This document shows positions 26,577 to 35,574 of a stretch of DNA of 64,000 bases, in pieces; position 1 is the first letter of the stretch, and the number at the start of each line of letters is the position of its first letter. The stretch lies in NCBI GenBank assembly GCA_038746745.1, contig JBCDKJ010000014.1:6220-70219 (forward strand), in the 5' to 3' direction. The notes beneath the pieces were generated by a model. The model was given only the letters and a program-made list of their open reading frames with translations, searched no databases and had not been told where the DNA came from. A program made the translations under genes and the position numbers. This DNA is from JANQIO01 sp038746745 (GTDB taxonomy: Bacteria; Pseudomonadota; Gammaproteobacteria; Pseudomonadales; Halieaceae).

Positions 26577-26631
26577 TCACCGCAGGTATGGAGAGGCTCT
26601 GACCTCTCCCTGCATTCCCGGCTGTTTTCAC
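26560..26631 (-). CDS. trpL: trp operon leader peptide
   Basis: A 23-codon ORF starts at GTG 26631 with GGAGAG 4-6 bases upstream and ends at TAA. The peptide begins MKTAGNAG and ends AVTRWRW-stop: two Trp codons separated by one Arg immediately before the stop. This is the expected shape of a trp leader peptide that senses charged tRNA-Trp. Codons 7-17 form a strong hairpin (GGAGAGG/CCTCTCC, plus GCAG/CTGC, 26582-26613), and the start codon sits in a small perfect stem (GCTGT-GAAA-ACAGC, 26621-26634). Confidence 0.75.
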   Translation of the reverse strand: MKTAGNAGRGQSLSIPAVTRWRW

Positions 26632-26666
26632 AGCGCTCTCCAAGGAAACTGATATCAGACGTTTTT

Positions 26667-26694
26667 ATTGTACCCCAGGGGCAGCGTCAAGCAA
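26667..26694 (-). promoter_or_regulatory. Promoter of the trpL-trpEGDC operon
   Basis: On the minus strand TTGCTT (26689-26694) and TACAAT (26667-26672) are 16 bases apart. An overlapping TTGACG-17-TAAAAA alternative exists. The -35 region overlaps the rpe stop codon, and transcription would begin near 26660, about 30 bases before the leader peptide. Confidence 0.55.
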
Positions 26695-27358
26695 CGGCGG
26701 CCAGCTCAGCCCGCATGGCATCAATTACCGCGCTGTAATCCTCTGCATTAAATATCGCTGATCCCGCCACAAAGGTGTCAGCGCCCGCCGCCGCGATTTC
26801 GCGTATGTTTTTTGCGGATACACCACCGTCCACTTCCAACCGTATGTTGGCATCACTAGCGTCGATCAGGGCGCGCGCTTCGCGCAGTTTGTCGAGCGTG
26901 GCAGGAATGAACGACTGCCCACCAAATCCTGGATTCACTGACATCAGCAGGATCATGTCCAGTTTGTCCATCACGTACTTTAGCGGTTCCAGACCTGCCG
27001 CCGGATTGAAGACGAGGCCCGCCTTGCAGCCCGCGTCCCGGATCATTTGCAGAGTGCGATCCACATGAATCGAGGCATCTGGATGGAAGGTGATGTAGGT
27101 AGCGCCTGCCTCCGCAAAATCTGCCACCAGCCGGTCGACGGGAGATACCATGAGATGCACGTCAATGGGTGCTGTTACGCCGTAGTCGCGCAGGGCCTTG
27201 CATACCATCGGTCCAATGGTCAGGTTGGGCACATAGTGGTTGTCCATGACGTCAAAGTGCACAATGTCAGCGCCAGCCGCCAATACTGCATCCACTTCTT
27301 CCCCCAGACGAGCGAAATCTGCTGAGAGTATGGATGGCGCTATCTGATAGTCAGCCAT
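26687..27358 (-). CDS. rpe: Ribulose-phosphate 3-epimerase
   Basis: A 223-residue TIM-barrel enzyme interconverting ribulose-5-P and xylulose-5-P. IAPSILSADFARLGEEV, HFDVMDNHYVPNLTIGPMV, IDVHLMV, VNPGFGGQSFI and EVDGGVSAKNI are the family blocks with metal-binding His and Asp residues. Its 3' end abuts the trp promoter, a linkage also seen in other Gammaproteobacteria. Confidence 0.97.
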   Translation of the reverse strand: MADYQIAPSILSADFARLGEEVDAVLAAGADIVHFDVMDNHYVPNLTIGPMVCKALRDYGVTAPIDVHLMVSPVDRLVADFAEAGATYITFHPDASIHVDRTLQMIRDAGCKAGLVFNPAAGLEPLKYVMDKLDMILLMSVNPGFGGQSFIPATLDKLREARALIDASDANIRLEVDGGVSAKNIREIAAAGADTFVAGSAIFNAEDYSAVIDAMRAELAAVA

Positions 27359-27391
27359 GTTGTGGCCCCGAAACCCGAGAAGGCGGGCATT

Positions 27392-28054
27392 CTAATGGAT
27401 GGCCAGATCGGCATCCAGCGCTGCTAGCCGCTCGGGGGTTCCCACATCGACCCAGCGCCCTTGATGATATTCACCCGTCAGCTTGCCGTGCTGTACAGCG
27501 GCTTCTAACAATGGCAACAGGGGCTTCTGCCCTGGCGACACCCCGGCAAAAAGTCCGGGCGTGAACAGACCAATACCCGCGTAGGTCAGCCGCGCGTAGC
27601 GGCGGCGATCCAGCAGGCCGGACGCCTGCCGGTGGAAGTCTCCCGCCGGGTGATGGCCGGGATTATCCACCAACACAAGATGCGCCCCGTCGCCGGGCGG
27701 CACTACCCCTCTTAGCTGGCTTATCGGGTAGTCGGTCCATATATCGGCGTTCACCACCAGAAAGGGATCATCGCCCAGCAGTGGCAGTGCCTGTACAATA
27801 CCGCCAGCGGCCTCCAGTGGGGTTTCCTCCCGAGAAAACTGTATCGCCAGATTTCGCTGGGCAAAATGCGCCTCGATCTGCTCAGCGTGCCAGGAAACAT
27901 TTATTACAAAGTCGCTGATGCCCGCCTCAGAGAGGGCCTCAATGTGGTAATCAATAAGCGCACGTCCGGCCACCCTCAAAAGGGGTTTGGGGGTTGTGTC
28001 GGTCAGTGGGCGCATGCGCTTGCCATAGCCCGCTGCCAGAATCATTGCCTTCAT
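27392..28054 (-). CDS. murU: N-acetylmuramate alpha-1-phosphate uridylyltransferase
   Basis: A 220-residue nucleotidyltransferase with the N-terminal signature LAAGYGKRMRPLTDTTPKPLL and VNADIWTDYP (metal-binding Asp). Similar proteins are often annotated as mannose-1-P guanylyltransferases, but its position after a sugar kinase and across from lptD matches MurU of Pseudomonas, which makes UDP-MurNAc in cell-wall recycling. It follows amgK after about 57 bases. Confidence 0.88.
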   Translation of the reverse strand: MKAMILAAGYGKRMRPLTDTTPKPLLRVAGRALIDYHIEALSEAGISDFVINVSWHAEQIEAHFAQRNLAIQFSREETPLEAAGGIVQALPLLGDDPFLVVNADIWTDYPISQLRGVVPPGDGAHLVLVDNPGHHPAGDFHRQASGLLDRRRYARLTYAGIGLFTPGLFAGVSPGQKPLLPLLEAAVQHGKLTGEYHQGRWVDVGTPERLAALDADLAIH

Positions 28055-28111
28055 TTGAGTGCCCGCCAGCGTTTAATTTCGCTCATGTTACGTGCACCTT
28101 CAGCACCCTGG

Positions 28112-29119
28112 TCACGAGGGTGGACCCCAGTCACGTTGCGCAACCAGCGGGCCAACATCGCTTCGCCACCAGGCCCACACCTCAGAGAAAACATCATATT
28201 GGGCCAGTACTTCCTCGATGTAGTGACAGACCAACGGAATGTCACCCAGATAGCGCGTTCGCCCCTCGCGCAGGGCCAGCCGGGTAAAATTGCCCAACAC
28301 TTTTAAATGTCGCTGCAGTCCCATCCAGTCAAACCACGTAAGAAAAGCCTCATCGGTCTCGCCAGCGGACAGACCCCTGGACATTCGCTGCGATCGAAAC
28401 GACAGCGCCCAGTCACGAACCTGAGCGGTTGGCCAGCGCAGATAACAGTCTTTCAGCAGAGAGACGAGGTCGTAACACAGCGGCCCGCGCACAGCATCCT
28501 GGAAATCAATAAGGCCAAGCTCACCAGATTCACCAAGCATCAGGTTGCGGCAGTGATAGTCGCGATGCACAAACACCTGGGGCTGGCTCAGCGCACTGTC
28601 AACGAGTGAGACGTCCAGCGACGCAAGCATTTCTCTGTGCTCATTGGTCAACGAGATGTTCAAGAAGCCCTCGCAGAACCAGACAGAAAAACGCGATAGC
28701 TCTTCACGCAGCATGCTCGCGCTATAGGCTGGCAGCGATGTGGCGTCCTGACACTGGATATCATGCAGTAAGGGCAGGGCACCGTGGTAGTCACTCGATG
28801 GACGCGCTGTAGTCAGGATGTCGAACAGCTGTTGCTCGCCAAGATCTGACAACAGCATAAAACCCTGTTCATCATCCTGCGCATACACACGCGGCACCAG
28901 CATACCCGCAGCGTCGAGCAGTTTCCTTACTGCCAGAAATGCATCAGTGTTCGAGCTGTCCAGGGGTGCATCAACACAGATCACAGACCGCTCTGCGTCT
29001 TCCCACCGGAAGTAGCGACGACTACCGGCATCACCGGCCAGCGCTTGCCAGCTGTGCGGCGCTGTAGTCCCCAACGCCCCTTGAGCAAAGCTGCGCAGCG
29101 CATGCGCTCGCTTATCCAT
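28112..29119 (-). CDS. amgK: N-acetylmuramate/N-acetylglucosamine anomeric kinase
   Basis: A phosphotransferase of about 335 residues of the aminoglycoside kinase-like fold, with catalytic loop VHRDYHCRNLML and metal motif LIDFQDAV. With MurU it forms the recycling shortcut from MurNAc to UDP-MurNAc that bypasses de novo synthesis and gives intrinsic fosfomycin tolerance in Pseudomonas. The open frame extends to 29125; the ATG at 29119 is preferred because GAGG lies 7 bases upstream. Confidence 0.9.
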   Translation of the reverse strand: MDKRAHALRSFAQGALGTTAPHSWQALAGDAGSRRYFRWEDAERSVICVDAPLDSSNTDAFLAVRKLLDAAGMLVPRVYAQDDEQGFMLLSDLGEQQLFDILTTARPSSDYHGALPLLHDIQCQDATSLPAYSASMLREELSRFSVWFCEGFLNISLTNEHREMLASLDVSLVDSALSQPQVFVHRDYHCRNLMLGESGELGLIDFQDAVRGPLCYDLVSLLKDCYLRWPTAQVRDWALSFRSQRMSRGLSAGETDEAFLTWFDWMGLQRHLKVLGNFTRLALREGRTRYLGDIPLVCHYIEEVLAQYDVFSEVWAWWRSDVGPLVAQRDWGPPS

Positions 29120-29174
29120 CAGCATGCCTCGCGGGTGTGGTCAGCACAGACAGGCCTGTCGAGAATGCTTTATC

Positions 29175-31613
29175 ATGCCCTCCCCTTATTTCCGGAACAT
29201 TTTGCGCACTCTCATGCCCTCGCTACGGCCTACCGGCCGCCTGTCCGGCGCTTCCGGAATACTGATGCTGGCCGCGCTGCTCAGCATCACGGCGCTGGCT
29301 GATAAAGCTGAGGATAGCAGGCCCTGCGCGGAACCAGCCAGCACGCCTGCTTCCGGCCCCCAGGCAGAACCTCTGCTGGATTGGACCGGCATACTGGAAA
29401 CGGGGCGCACGGCACTGCGCAGCCAGCGTTGCGGCGGAAGCTATCTCGACCCGCTGCGCGATCTGGACACCAGCCAGGATCCAGCGTTGGCCAATATCGA
29501 AGCTGAGGCACCTCGCTCTGAGCTGCAGGGTGACATCGTGAGATTTTTCGGTGGGCTGGAGGCACGTCAGGGCTATCGTCGCATCCGCGCAGCCGAAGCT
29601 GAATACGATCAATCCACCGGCATGGCGAGTCTGCTGGGTAATGTCGAGGTTCGGGAGCCAGGCGTGTTGTTGCGCGGGGCTACCGGCACGGTAGATACGG
29701 TTAATGATGAAGCTCGACTGACCGCCAATCAGTTTGTGCTGCACAATAACCATTTGCGCGGTGGCGCGGATCTTGTGGTGCGTCGCGGCGACGGCATTAT
29801 CGAGCTGGACGATGGCTACTACACCTATTGCCCGCCGCGGAATGAAGACTGGCTGCTGCAGGCCGGCGAGATAGAGCTGGACCCCAAGGCAGGCGTTGGT
29901 ACCGCACGCGATGCGAAGATCACCCTGAGCGGCGTTCCCATTTTCTACACTCCCTGGATTCAGTTCCCGCTGGACGACCGGCGCAAATCCGGATTTCTGT
30001 TTCCGGAAATCACCGACGACTCCAACGGCGGTCTAGATCTGGCTGCGCCCTATTACTTCAACCTGGCTCCGAACATGGATGCCACGCTAACCCCGCGTCT
30101 TATTACTGATCGCGGCTTGCTGACTGAGCTGGAGTTTCGCTACCTGTCGGAAAACCTGGGCGCCTGGACCCTCGGTGGTGCTTACATTGGCGGCGATGAG
30201 CAATATCAGCTCGACGTCCCCGGAGAAGACGGCGATCGCTGGCTGGCCACCGCTGACCAACGGGGTCTCTTTAACCAGCGCTGGCGATCGCGCATCGATT
30301 TCACCCGTGCCAGCGATGACGAGTACTTCAACGATATCGGCACCACCACGCTGCAACAAAAACAGTCTACGCACCTGCTGCAGCGTGGCGAGATTGACTA
30401 CCTTGGGGACGCCTGGCAAGCCAGTCTGCGGCTGGAATCCTTTCAAACCATTGCCAGAGATGTGCTGCGCGACCCCTATAGCAAGCTGCCACAACTATTA
30501 CTGACGCGCACCGCGCCCCAGCAAACCTTTGCCCCCAACCTGATCTGGCAAAGCGATTACGCTTACTTCGATCACGACGAGTTAGCCACTGGGCACAGGC
30601 TCTACAACGAGGTGGGCGTGAGTTACCCGATGGAGTGGATTTGGGGTTTTCTGAAGCCCACGGCCAAGTACCGACAGCTTAACTATCAACTCGATGAAGA
30701 CATTCTGATCGATGGCGAGCTGGTCGACACGCCGGACGTGGGCGCCCCTATGTTCAGCCTGGACGGCGGCCTGTTCTTTGAGCGGGAAACTCGCTGGGGT
30801 ATGCAAACGCTGGAACCCCGACTGTTCTACCTGTATTCCGAGCGAGAAGATCAGGACGGACTGCCTAACTTTGACTCCAACGAGCTAACCTTCACCTATA
30901 ACCAGCTCTACCGTGACACACGCTTCTCCGGTAATGACCGCATCGATGACTCCAACCAGATAACGGTAGGTGTCACGACGCGACTGCTGGACCAGGACAG
31001 CGGTGCGCAAACCCTTTCTGCCAGTCTGGGTCAGATCTTCTACTTTGACGACCGTCTGGTGACATTGAACGGCGTACAGCAGGAAGATCTGGAGGGCAGC
31101 TCGGCAATCGCCGCGGAGTTGGAATTGGCACTGGATGCCAACTGGGGCTTCCGGTCTGCATGGTTGTGGAATACCGACGACGGCGAGCTGGATCAGTCCA
31201 CCCTGCAGTTAGGATGGGAGGGCGACAGTGGCGCGCTGGTTAACCTCGGCTACAGCTTTCGTCGCAACCGTAGCACCCTGAACAACGGGATTGATATTGA
31301 CCAGGTCGATCTCTCGGCCTACTGGCCTATCAATCGCGAATGGCGTGTGTTTGTGCGCTCTCTCTATGATCTGGAAGCTGAGGACCGCCTCAATGACATG
31401 CTGGGAATCGAGTACAATAGCTGCTGTTACAGGCTCCGGCTGGTGTACCAGCGCTATATTGACCAGGCGACGAATAGAAACAGCCCCGAGCTTGTCGAAT
31501 ACGAGAACGCGACTTATCTGGAATTCCAGTTAAAAGGCCTGGGCGGCCTCGGAACCCGGGTCAGTGAGCTTCTGGAAGAGTTTATTCGAGGATACAGCGA
31601 CAGTGATTTGTAG
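29175..31613 (+). CDS. lptD: LPS-assembly protein LptD
   Basis: About 812 residues; the outer-membrane barrel that inserts LPS in the outer leaflet. It has a signal peptide ending near ALA, a periplasmic OstA-like beta-jellyroll (NVEVREPGVLLRGATGTVD, DLVVRRGDG), then a long barrel with many aromatic-ended strands. Cysteines fit the LptD disulfide scheme: two N-terminal Cys (CAEPAS and RCGGSY), YTYCPPR, and the adjacent pair NSCCYRL near the C-terminus. ATG 29175 is chosen because the 17 upstream residues do not look like a signal peptide. surA is coupled downstream. Confidence 0.95.
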   Translation: MPSPYFRNILRTLMPSLRPTGRLSGASGILMLAALLSITALADKAEDSRPCAEPASTPASGPQAEPLLDWTGILETGRTALRSQRCGGSYLDPLRDLDTSQDPALANIEAEAPRSELQGDIVRFFGGLEARQGYRRIRAAEAEYDQSTGMASLLGNVEVREPGVLLRGATGTVDTVNDEARLTANQFVLHNNHLRGGADLVVRRGDGIIELDDGYYTYCPPRNEDWLLQAGEIELDPKAGVGTARDAKITLSGVPIFYTPWIQFPLDDRRKSGFLFPEITDDSNGGLDLAAPYYFNLAPNMDATLTPRLITDRGLLTELEFRYLSENLGAWTLGGAYIGGDEQYQLDVPGEDGDRWLATADQRGLFNQRWRSRIDFTRASDDEYFNDIGTTTLQQKQSTHLLQRGEIDYLGDAWQASLRLESFQTIARDVLRDPYSKLPQLLLTRTAPQQTFAPNLIWQSDYAYFDHDELATGHRLYNEVGVSYPMEWIWGFLKPTAKYRQLNYQLDEDILIDGELVDTPDVGAPMFSLDGGLFFERETRWGMQTLEPRLFYLYSEREDQDGLPNFDSNELTFTYNQLYRDTRFSGNDRIDDSNQITVGVTTRLLDQDSGAQTLSASLGQIFYFDDRLVTLNGVQQEDLEGSSAIAAELELALDANWGFRSAWLWNTDDGELDQSTLQLGWEGDSGALVNLGYSFRRNRSTLNNGIDIDQVDLSAYWPINREWRVFVRSLYDLEAEDRLNDMLGIEYNSCCYRLRLVYQRYIDQATNRNSPELVEYENATYLEFQLKGLGGLGTRVSELLEEFIRGYSDSDL

Positions 31614-31614
31614 A

Positions 31615-32919
31615 ATGATCAACGCCAGCACCGACGGCATTACGCGGCTCTGCCAGCACTGGCTGGCCTGGACCAGCCTGCTGCTCATGACCTGCCTGTC
31701 AGGGACAGCGCTGGCACAAACCGTAGTGCTCGATTCCGTGGTGGCCATTGTGGAAGACGACGTGATCATGGCCAGCGAGTTACGCGAGCGGCTGGCACTG
31801 GTGCGCGAAAGCATGGCCCGTTCCGGCGGACAGATGCCTCCGCAGGATGTGGTGGTGCGCGACACCCTGGATCGCCTGATTCTGGAGAGCATTCAGCTGC
31901 AAAAGGGGGTGCGGGTCGGGGTTAGGGTAAGCGACGCTCAGCTCAACGGCGCGCTGAACCGCATCGCTGCTCAGAACAATATGAGTCTGGAACAGTTTCG
32001 TGCACAGCTGGTGCAGGAAGGGAAATCCTACGAATCCATGCGCGAGAGCGTACGCAAGGAGTTCATTATCCAGCGCGTCCAGCAGGGCAACGTAAATCAG
32101 CGAGTGGAGATCAGCGACCAGGAGGTGGATAACTTTCTCGAATCTGAAGAGGGCAAACGCCTCACGGCCGAGGAATACCACCTGGTGCATGCGCTACTCC
32201 CTGTTTCCAGCGACCCTGGCAGCAGCGAAGATGCGGCCGCTGCCGACAAGGTCAAAGCGCTGTATGCTCGCATTGAATCCGGCGAGACCTTCAGCGAAGT
32301 CGTGGCCAACAGCGACCTGCCTTTCCAGGGCGGCGATCTCGGCTGGCGCACCAAGGACAATCTTCCCAGTCTGTTTGCCGACGTAGCGCCCAGTCTGAGT
32401 ATTGGTGAAACCGCTGCCCCACTGCGCAGTGCCAGCGGCTACCATCTGGTATTTCTGGCTGAGAAACGCGGTGGGGAAATGATGGTGCAGCAAACCAGCG
32501 TGCGCCATATTCTGTTAAAGCCCTCCGCCATTCGCAGCAGCGAGGAGACCCGGCAATTGGCGGCAGATCTGCGTGAGGAAATTATCGGTGGCGCCAACTT
32601 TGGCGAGCTGGCGAGGGAGTACTCGGAAGACATTGGCTCTGCTCAGGAAGGGGGCGATCTCGGTTGGACGACCCCGGGCCAGATGGTACCGCCCTTTGAA
32701 AACACCATGGACGCCACCCAGGTAAATACGATATCCAGGCCTTTCGAAAGTCAGTTTGGCTGGCACATCCTGGAAGTTCTGGACCGCCGCCAGGAAGACA
32801 TGTCAAACGTAGTGGTGCGAAATCGTGCGCGCGAGATGCTGCACCAACGCAAGTATCAGGAAGAGCTCGACGCCTGGTTACGCAAGATTCGCGATGAGGC
32901 CTTTGTCGACATTAAATAA
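31615..32919 (+). CDS. surA: Periplasmic chaperone / peptidyl-prolyl isomerase SurA
   Basis: About 434 residues; it escorts outer-membrane proteins such as LptD through the periplasm. A signal peptide ends at ALA|QTVVLDSVVAIVEDDVI. The N-terminal chaperone part is followed by two parvulin domains (EYHLVHALLP...FQGGDLGWR and SVRHILLKPS...EGGDLGWTTPGQMVPPFE). The ATG sits one base after the lptD stop without a clear SD; an in-frame GTG at 31603 has GAGGA 10 bases upstream and may be the real start. Confidence 0.95.
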   Translation: MINASTDGITRLCQHWLAWTSLLLMTCLSGTALAQTVVLDSVVAIVEDDVIMASELRERLALVRESMARSGGQMPPQDVVVRDTLDRLILESIQLQKGVRVGVRVSDAQLNGALNRIAAQNNMSLEQFRAQLVQEGKSYESMRESVRKEFIIQRVQQGNVNQRVEISDQEVDNFLESEEGKRLTAEEYHLVHALLPVSSDPGSSEDAAAADKVKALYARIESGETFSEVVANSDLPFQGGDLGWRTKDNLPSLFADVAPSLSIGETAAPLRSASGYHLVFLAEKRGGEMMVQQTSVRHILLKPSAIRSSEETRQLAADLREEIIGGANFGELAREYSEDIGSAQEGGDLGWTTPGQMVPPFENTMDATQVNTISRPFESQFGWHILEVLDRRQEDMSNVVVRNRAREMLHQRKYQEELDAWLRKIRDEAFVDIK

Positions 32920-33907
32920 ACCGATCGCCGTGACCTACGGCGAGCCTGCTGGCATCGGTCCCGACTTGCTGGTGCAGTTGGCTCAGGCGCCGCAGGGCCA
33001 CGCTCTGGTAGTTCTGGGTGACCCGGACGTTTTGCAACAACGTGCAGCCGCGCTGCAGCTGCCACTGTCCATCAAACAGTATCACCCGGGTGACGCCGCG
33101 GGCGGCGGTGATGCCGCGGAGGTCGGGCAACTGTGTGTACTGCCCATACCACTGGCAGAGTCGGTTACGGCAGGCACGCTGAATCGCGCCAACGCTGCCC
33201 ACGTACTCGCTATGTTGCAGCGCGCCTGCGAGGGGTGCCTCAGCCAGGAATTCGCGGCGATGGTCACCGCACCCGTGCAAAAGTCCATCATCATCGAGTC
33301 TGGTGTGTCTTTTCAGGGCCACACGGAGTTTCTTGCCGAGGCCTGTCGGCGTGAGGACGTGGTAATGCTTCTGGCCTGCCAGGAGATGCGCGTGGCGCTG
33401 TTGACCACTCACCTGCCCCTCTCCGCCGTGCCAGCGGCTGTTACCCCGACCCGACTGCGCACCACACTGAACATTCTGCATCAGGATCTGCGATCCCGGT
33501 TTGGGATTGCCGAACCCCGCATCGCCGTATTGGGTCTCAACCCCCACGCCGGTGAATCAGGTCATCTGGGTGAGGAGGAAACGCACGTCATCAGTCCGGT
33601 GCTGGCCGAGTTGCGCAGTGCGGGCATGTCTCTGCTCGGTCCTCTGCCTGCGGATACCGCATTCGGTCGTCAGTCGCTGGCACAGTGCGACGCCGTGCTG
33701 GCCATGTATCACGATCAGGGCCTGCCCACCCTGAAGTATGCTGGCTTTGGACGTTCAGTTAACGTCACACTGGGTCTGCCGATCATCCGAACATCCGTAG
33801 ATCATGGCACCGCTCTGGATCTGGCCGGGCGCGGTGGTGCCGATATGGGCAGTCTGCGTGAGGCCATCAGTTTGGCAGCAGAGTTGGCAGAGGTAGCAGC
33901 CGCTTGA
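32894..33907 (+). CDS. pdxA: 4-hydroxythreonine-4-phosphate dehydrogenase
   Basis: About 337 residues; an NAD-dependent step of vitamin B6 synthesis. VTYGEPAGIGPDLLVQL is the N-terminal signature; FQGHTEFLAEACR and LTTHLPLSAVP hold the metal-binding His; GLNPHAGESGHLG and AMYHDQGLPTLKYAGF carry further ligands. The ATG at 32894 lies inside the surA 3' end (26-base overlap), and its stop overlaps the rsmA TTG start, so surA-pdxA-rsmA are coupled. Confidence 0.95.
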   Translation: MRPLSTLNKPIAVTYGEPAGIGPDLLVQLAQAPQGHALVVLGDPDVLQQRAAALQLPLSIKQYHPGDAAGGGDAAEVGQLCVLPIPLAESVTAGTLNRANAAHVLAMLQRACEGCLSQEFAAMVTAPVQKSIIIESGVSFQGHTEFLAEACRREDVVMLLACQEMRVALLTTHLPLSAVPAAVTPTRLRTTLNILHQDLRSRFGIAEPRIAVLGLNPHAGESGHLGEEETHVISPVLAELRSAGMSLLGPLPADTAFGRQSLAQCDAVLAMYHDQGLPTLKYAGFGRSVNVTLGLPIIRTSVDHGTALDLAGRGGADMGSLREAISLAAELAEVAAA

Positions 33908-34704
33908 GGGAACATCGCCCGCGCAAACGCTTCGGGCAAAACTTTCTCTGCGATGATCATGTGATTGATCGCATCCTCGCCGCTATCAACCCGCGCCCGG
34001 GGCAGCACCTCATAGAAATCGGGCCTGGCGAAGGCGCGCTCACAGCGGGCTTGCTGGACGCGGGCGTCAAGCTGGATGCCATTGAGCTGGACCGCGATCT
34101 GGGTCCAGTACTTGAGGCGCGCTTTGGACAGCGGGACGGGTTCAGCTTGCACCAGGCGGACGCATTGGGATTTGATTTCTCCAGTCTGGCGTCTGAGTCA
34201 CTCCCCTTCACTGTGGTTGGCAACCTGCCTTACAACATCTCGACGCCGCTGATCTTTCATCTGTTGAACTTCAGCGGGCTGATCGATGACATGTACTTCA
34301 TGCTGCAGCGCGAGGTAGTTCAGCGACTGGCGGCGGAGCCCAACAGCAAGGCCTGGGGCAAGCTCGGCGTGATGGCGCGGTACCGCTGCGACATCGAAGC
34401 GCTATTCGACGTAGCTCCAGAGTCCTTCCGACCACCACCCAAAGTGATGTCCGGGATTGTCAGGCTTACGCCAAAGACTGCCGCGATGAACACTGCGCAA
34501 GAGACGGCCCTGCGACGCGTGGTGACCGCTGCGTTTTCACAGCGCCGAAAAACTCTGCGCAATACCTTGCGGGATCTGGTATCCGTGCAACAATTGGAAG
34601 GTCTGGGCATTGCATCCGGCGCCCGCGCCGAAAGCCTGACCCTGGAGCAGTTCGTGGCCATTAGCGAGACCATTGAAGCGGATGACAGCCATCCAGCGGT
34701 GTAA
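33904..34704 (+). CDS. rsmA: 16S rRNA adenine dimethyltransferase (KsgA)
   Basis: 266 residues; it dimethylates the two adjacent adenines near the 3' end of 16S rRNA. RPRKRFGQNFLCDDHVIDRI, IEIGPGEGALTAGLL (SAM site), VVGNLPYNISTPLIFHLL (catalytic NLPY) and FRPPPKVMSGIVRL are all present. The start is TTG, overlapping the pdxA stop as TTGA. The apaG gene that often follows is absent. Confidence 0.95.
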   Translation: MREHRPRKRFGQNFLCDDHVIDRILAAINPRPGQHLIEIGPGEGALTAGLLDAGVKLDAIELDRDLGPVLEARFGQRDGFSLHQADALGFDFSSLASESLPFTVVGNLPYNISTPLIFHLLNFSGLIDDMYFMLQREVVQRLAAEPNSKAWGKLGVMARYRCDIEALFDVAPESFRPPPKVMSGIVRLTPKTAAMNTAQETALRRVVTAAFSQRRKTLRNTLRDLVSVQQLEGLGIASGARAESLTLEQFVAISETIEADDSHPAV

Positions 34705-34757
34705 CTCTCGACACCAGATTTGACGCCGAACAGTAACGACGAAGAATAAGATCAGTT

Positions 34758-35561
34758 ATGGCCACCTACGCCGTCGGCGACCTTCAGGGCTGCCTGGAAC
34801 CACTCAAGTGCCTGTTAAAGTCGGCCCGCTTCAATTGGGATCGGGATCGGCTATGGATGGTGGGCGATCTGGTCAATCGCGGCCCCGACTCGCTGAAGAC
34901 GCTGCGCTATGTGTACAAGCGTCGAGACAACATCACTTGCGTACTCGGCAATCACGATCTGCACCTGCTGGCCGTGGCCAGCGGGCTGCGGAAGAGGAGT
35001 CGCGGCGACACGCTAGACAAAGTCCTGGTCGCACAGGATCGCGATGAGTTGCTGCGCTGGCTGCGCCACCAGCCACTTATTCATAGCGAAGGTGACTACA
35101 CGCTGGTACATGCAGGCATTCCCCATATCTGGACTCTGGAGCAAGCCCACGAATACGCTGCTGAAGTAGAAGCCGCCCTGCGCGGACCAGAGTGGCGCAA
35201 GTTCTTATCCAGAATGTATGGCAACACGCCGCGACGCTGGAACACTACGCTGGAGGGATACCGCCGACTCCGCACCATCACCAACTATCTGACGCGTATG
35301 CGCTTCGTTTACGCCAATGGCCAGCTAGACCTGACCAGCAAAGGGAACAAGCCCAATCCCGGCCGAGAGGTCGCCCCCTGGTTCAGCTATGCTGAGCGCC
35401 CGACGCGTACCCAGAAGTTGGTTTTTGGTCACTGGGCGGCATTGCAGGGCAATGCACCGGGTGAAAACCTGTTCGCCATGGATACCGGTTGCGTCTGGGG
35501 CCAGCAACTCTCTCTACTCTGCCTGGACACAGGCGAGTGGTTTCGCTGCGACTGTTCCTGA
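34758..35561 (+). CDS. apaH: Bis(5'-nucleosyl)-tetraphosphatase, symmetrical
   Basis: A 267-residue PPP-family phosphoesterase that cleaves Ap4A to two ADP, limiting stress alarmones and decapping Np4-capped RNA. YAVGDLQGCLEPL, MVGDLVNRGPDSLKTLRYV, VLGNHDLHLLAV and LVHAGIPHIW are the metal-binding blocks. In many relatives apaG lies just upstream; here apaH follows rsmA directly after 53 bases. Confidence 0.95.
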   Translation: MATYAVGDLQGCLEPLKCLLKSARFNWDRDRLWMVGDLVNRGPDSLKTLRYVYKRRDNITCVLGNHDLHLLAVASGLRKRSRGDTLDKVLVAQDRDELLRWLRHQPLIHSEGDYTLVHAGIPHIWTLEQAHEYAAEVEAALRGPEWRKFLSRMYGNTPRRWNTTLEGYRRLRTITNYLTRMRFVYANGQLDLTSKGNKPNPGREVAPWFSYAERPTRTQKLVFGHWAALQGNAPGENLFAMDTGCVWGQQLSLLCLDTGEWFRCDCS

Positions 35562-35574
35562 ATAATAAACACCT

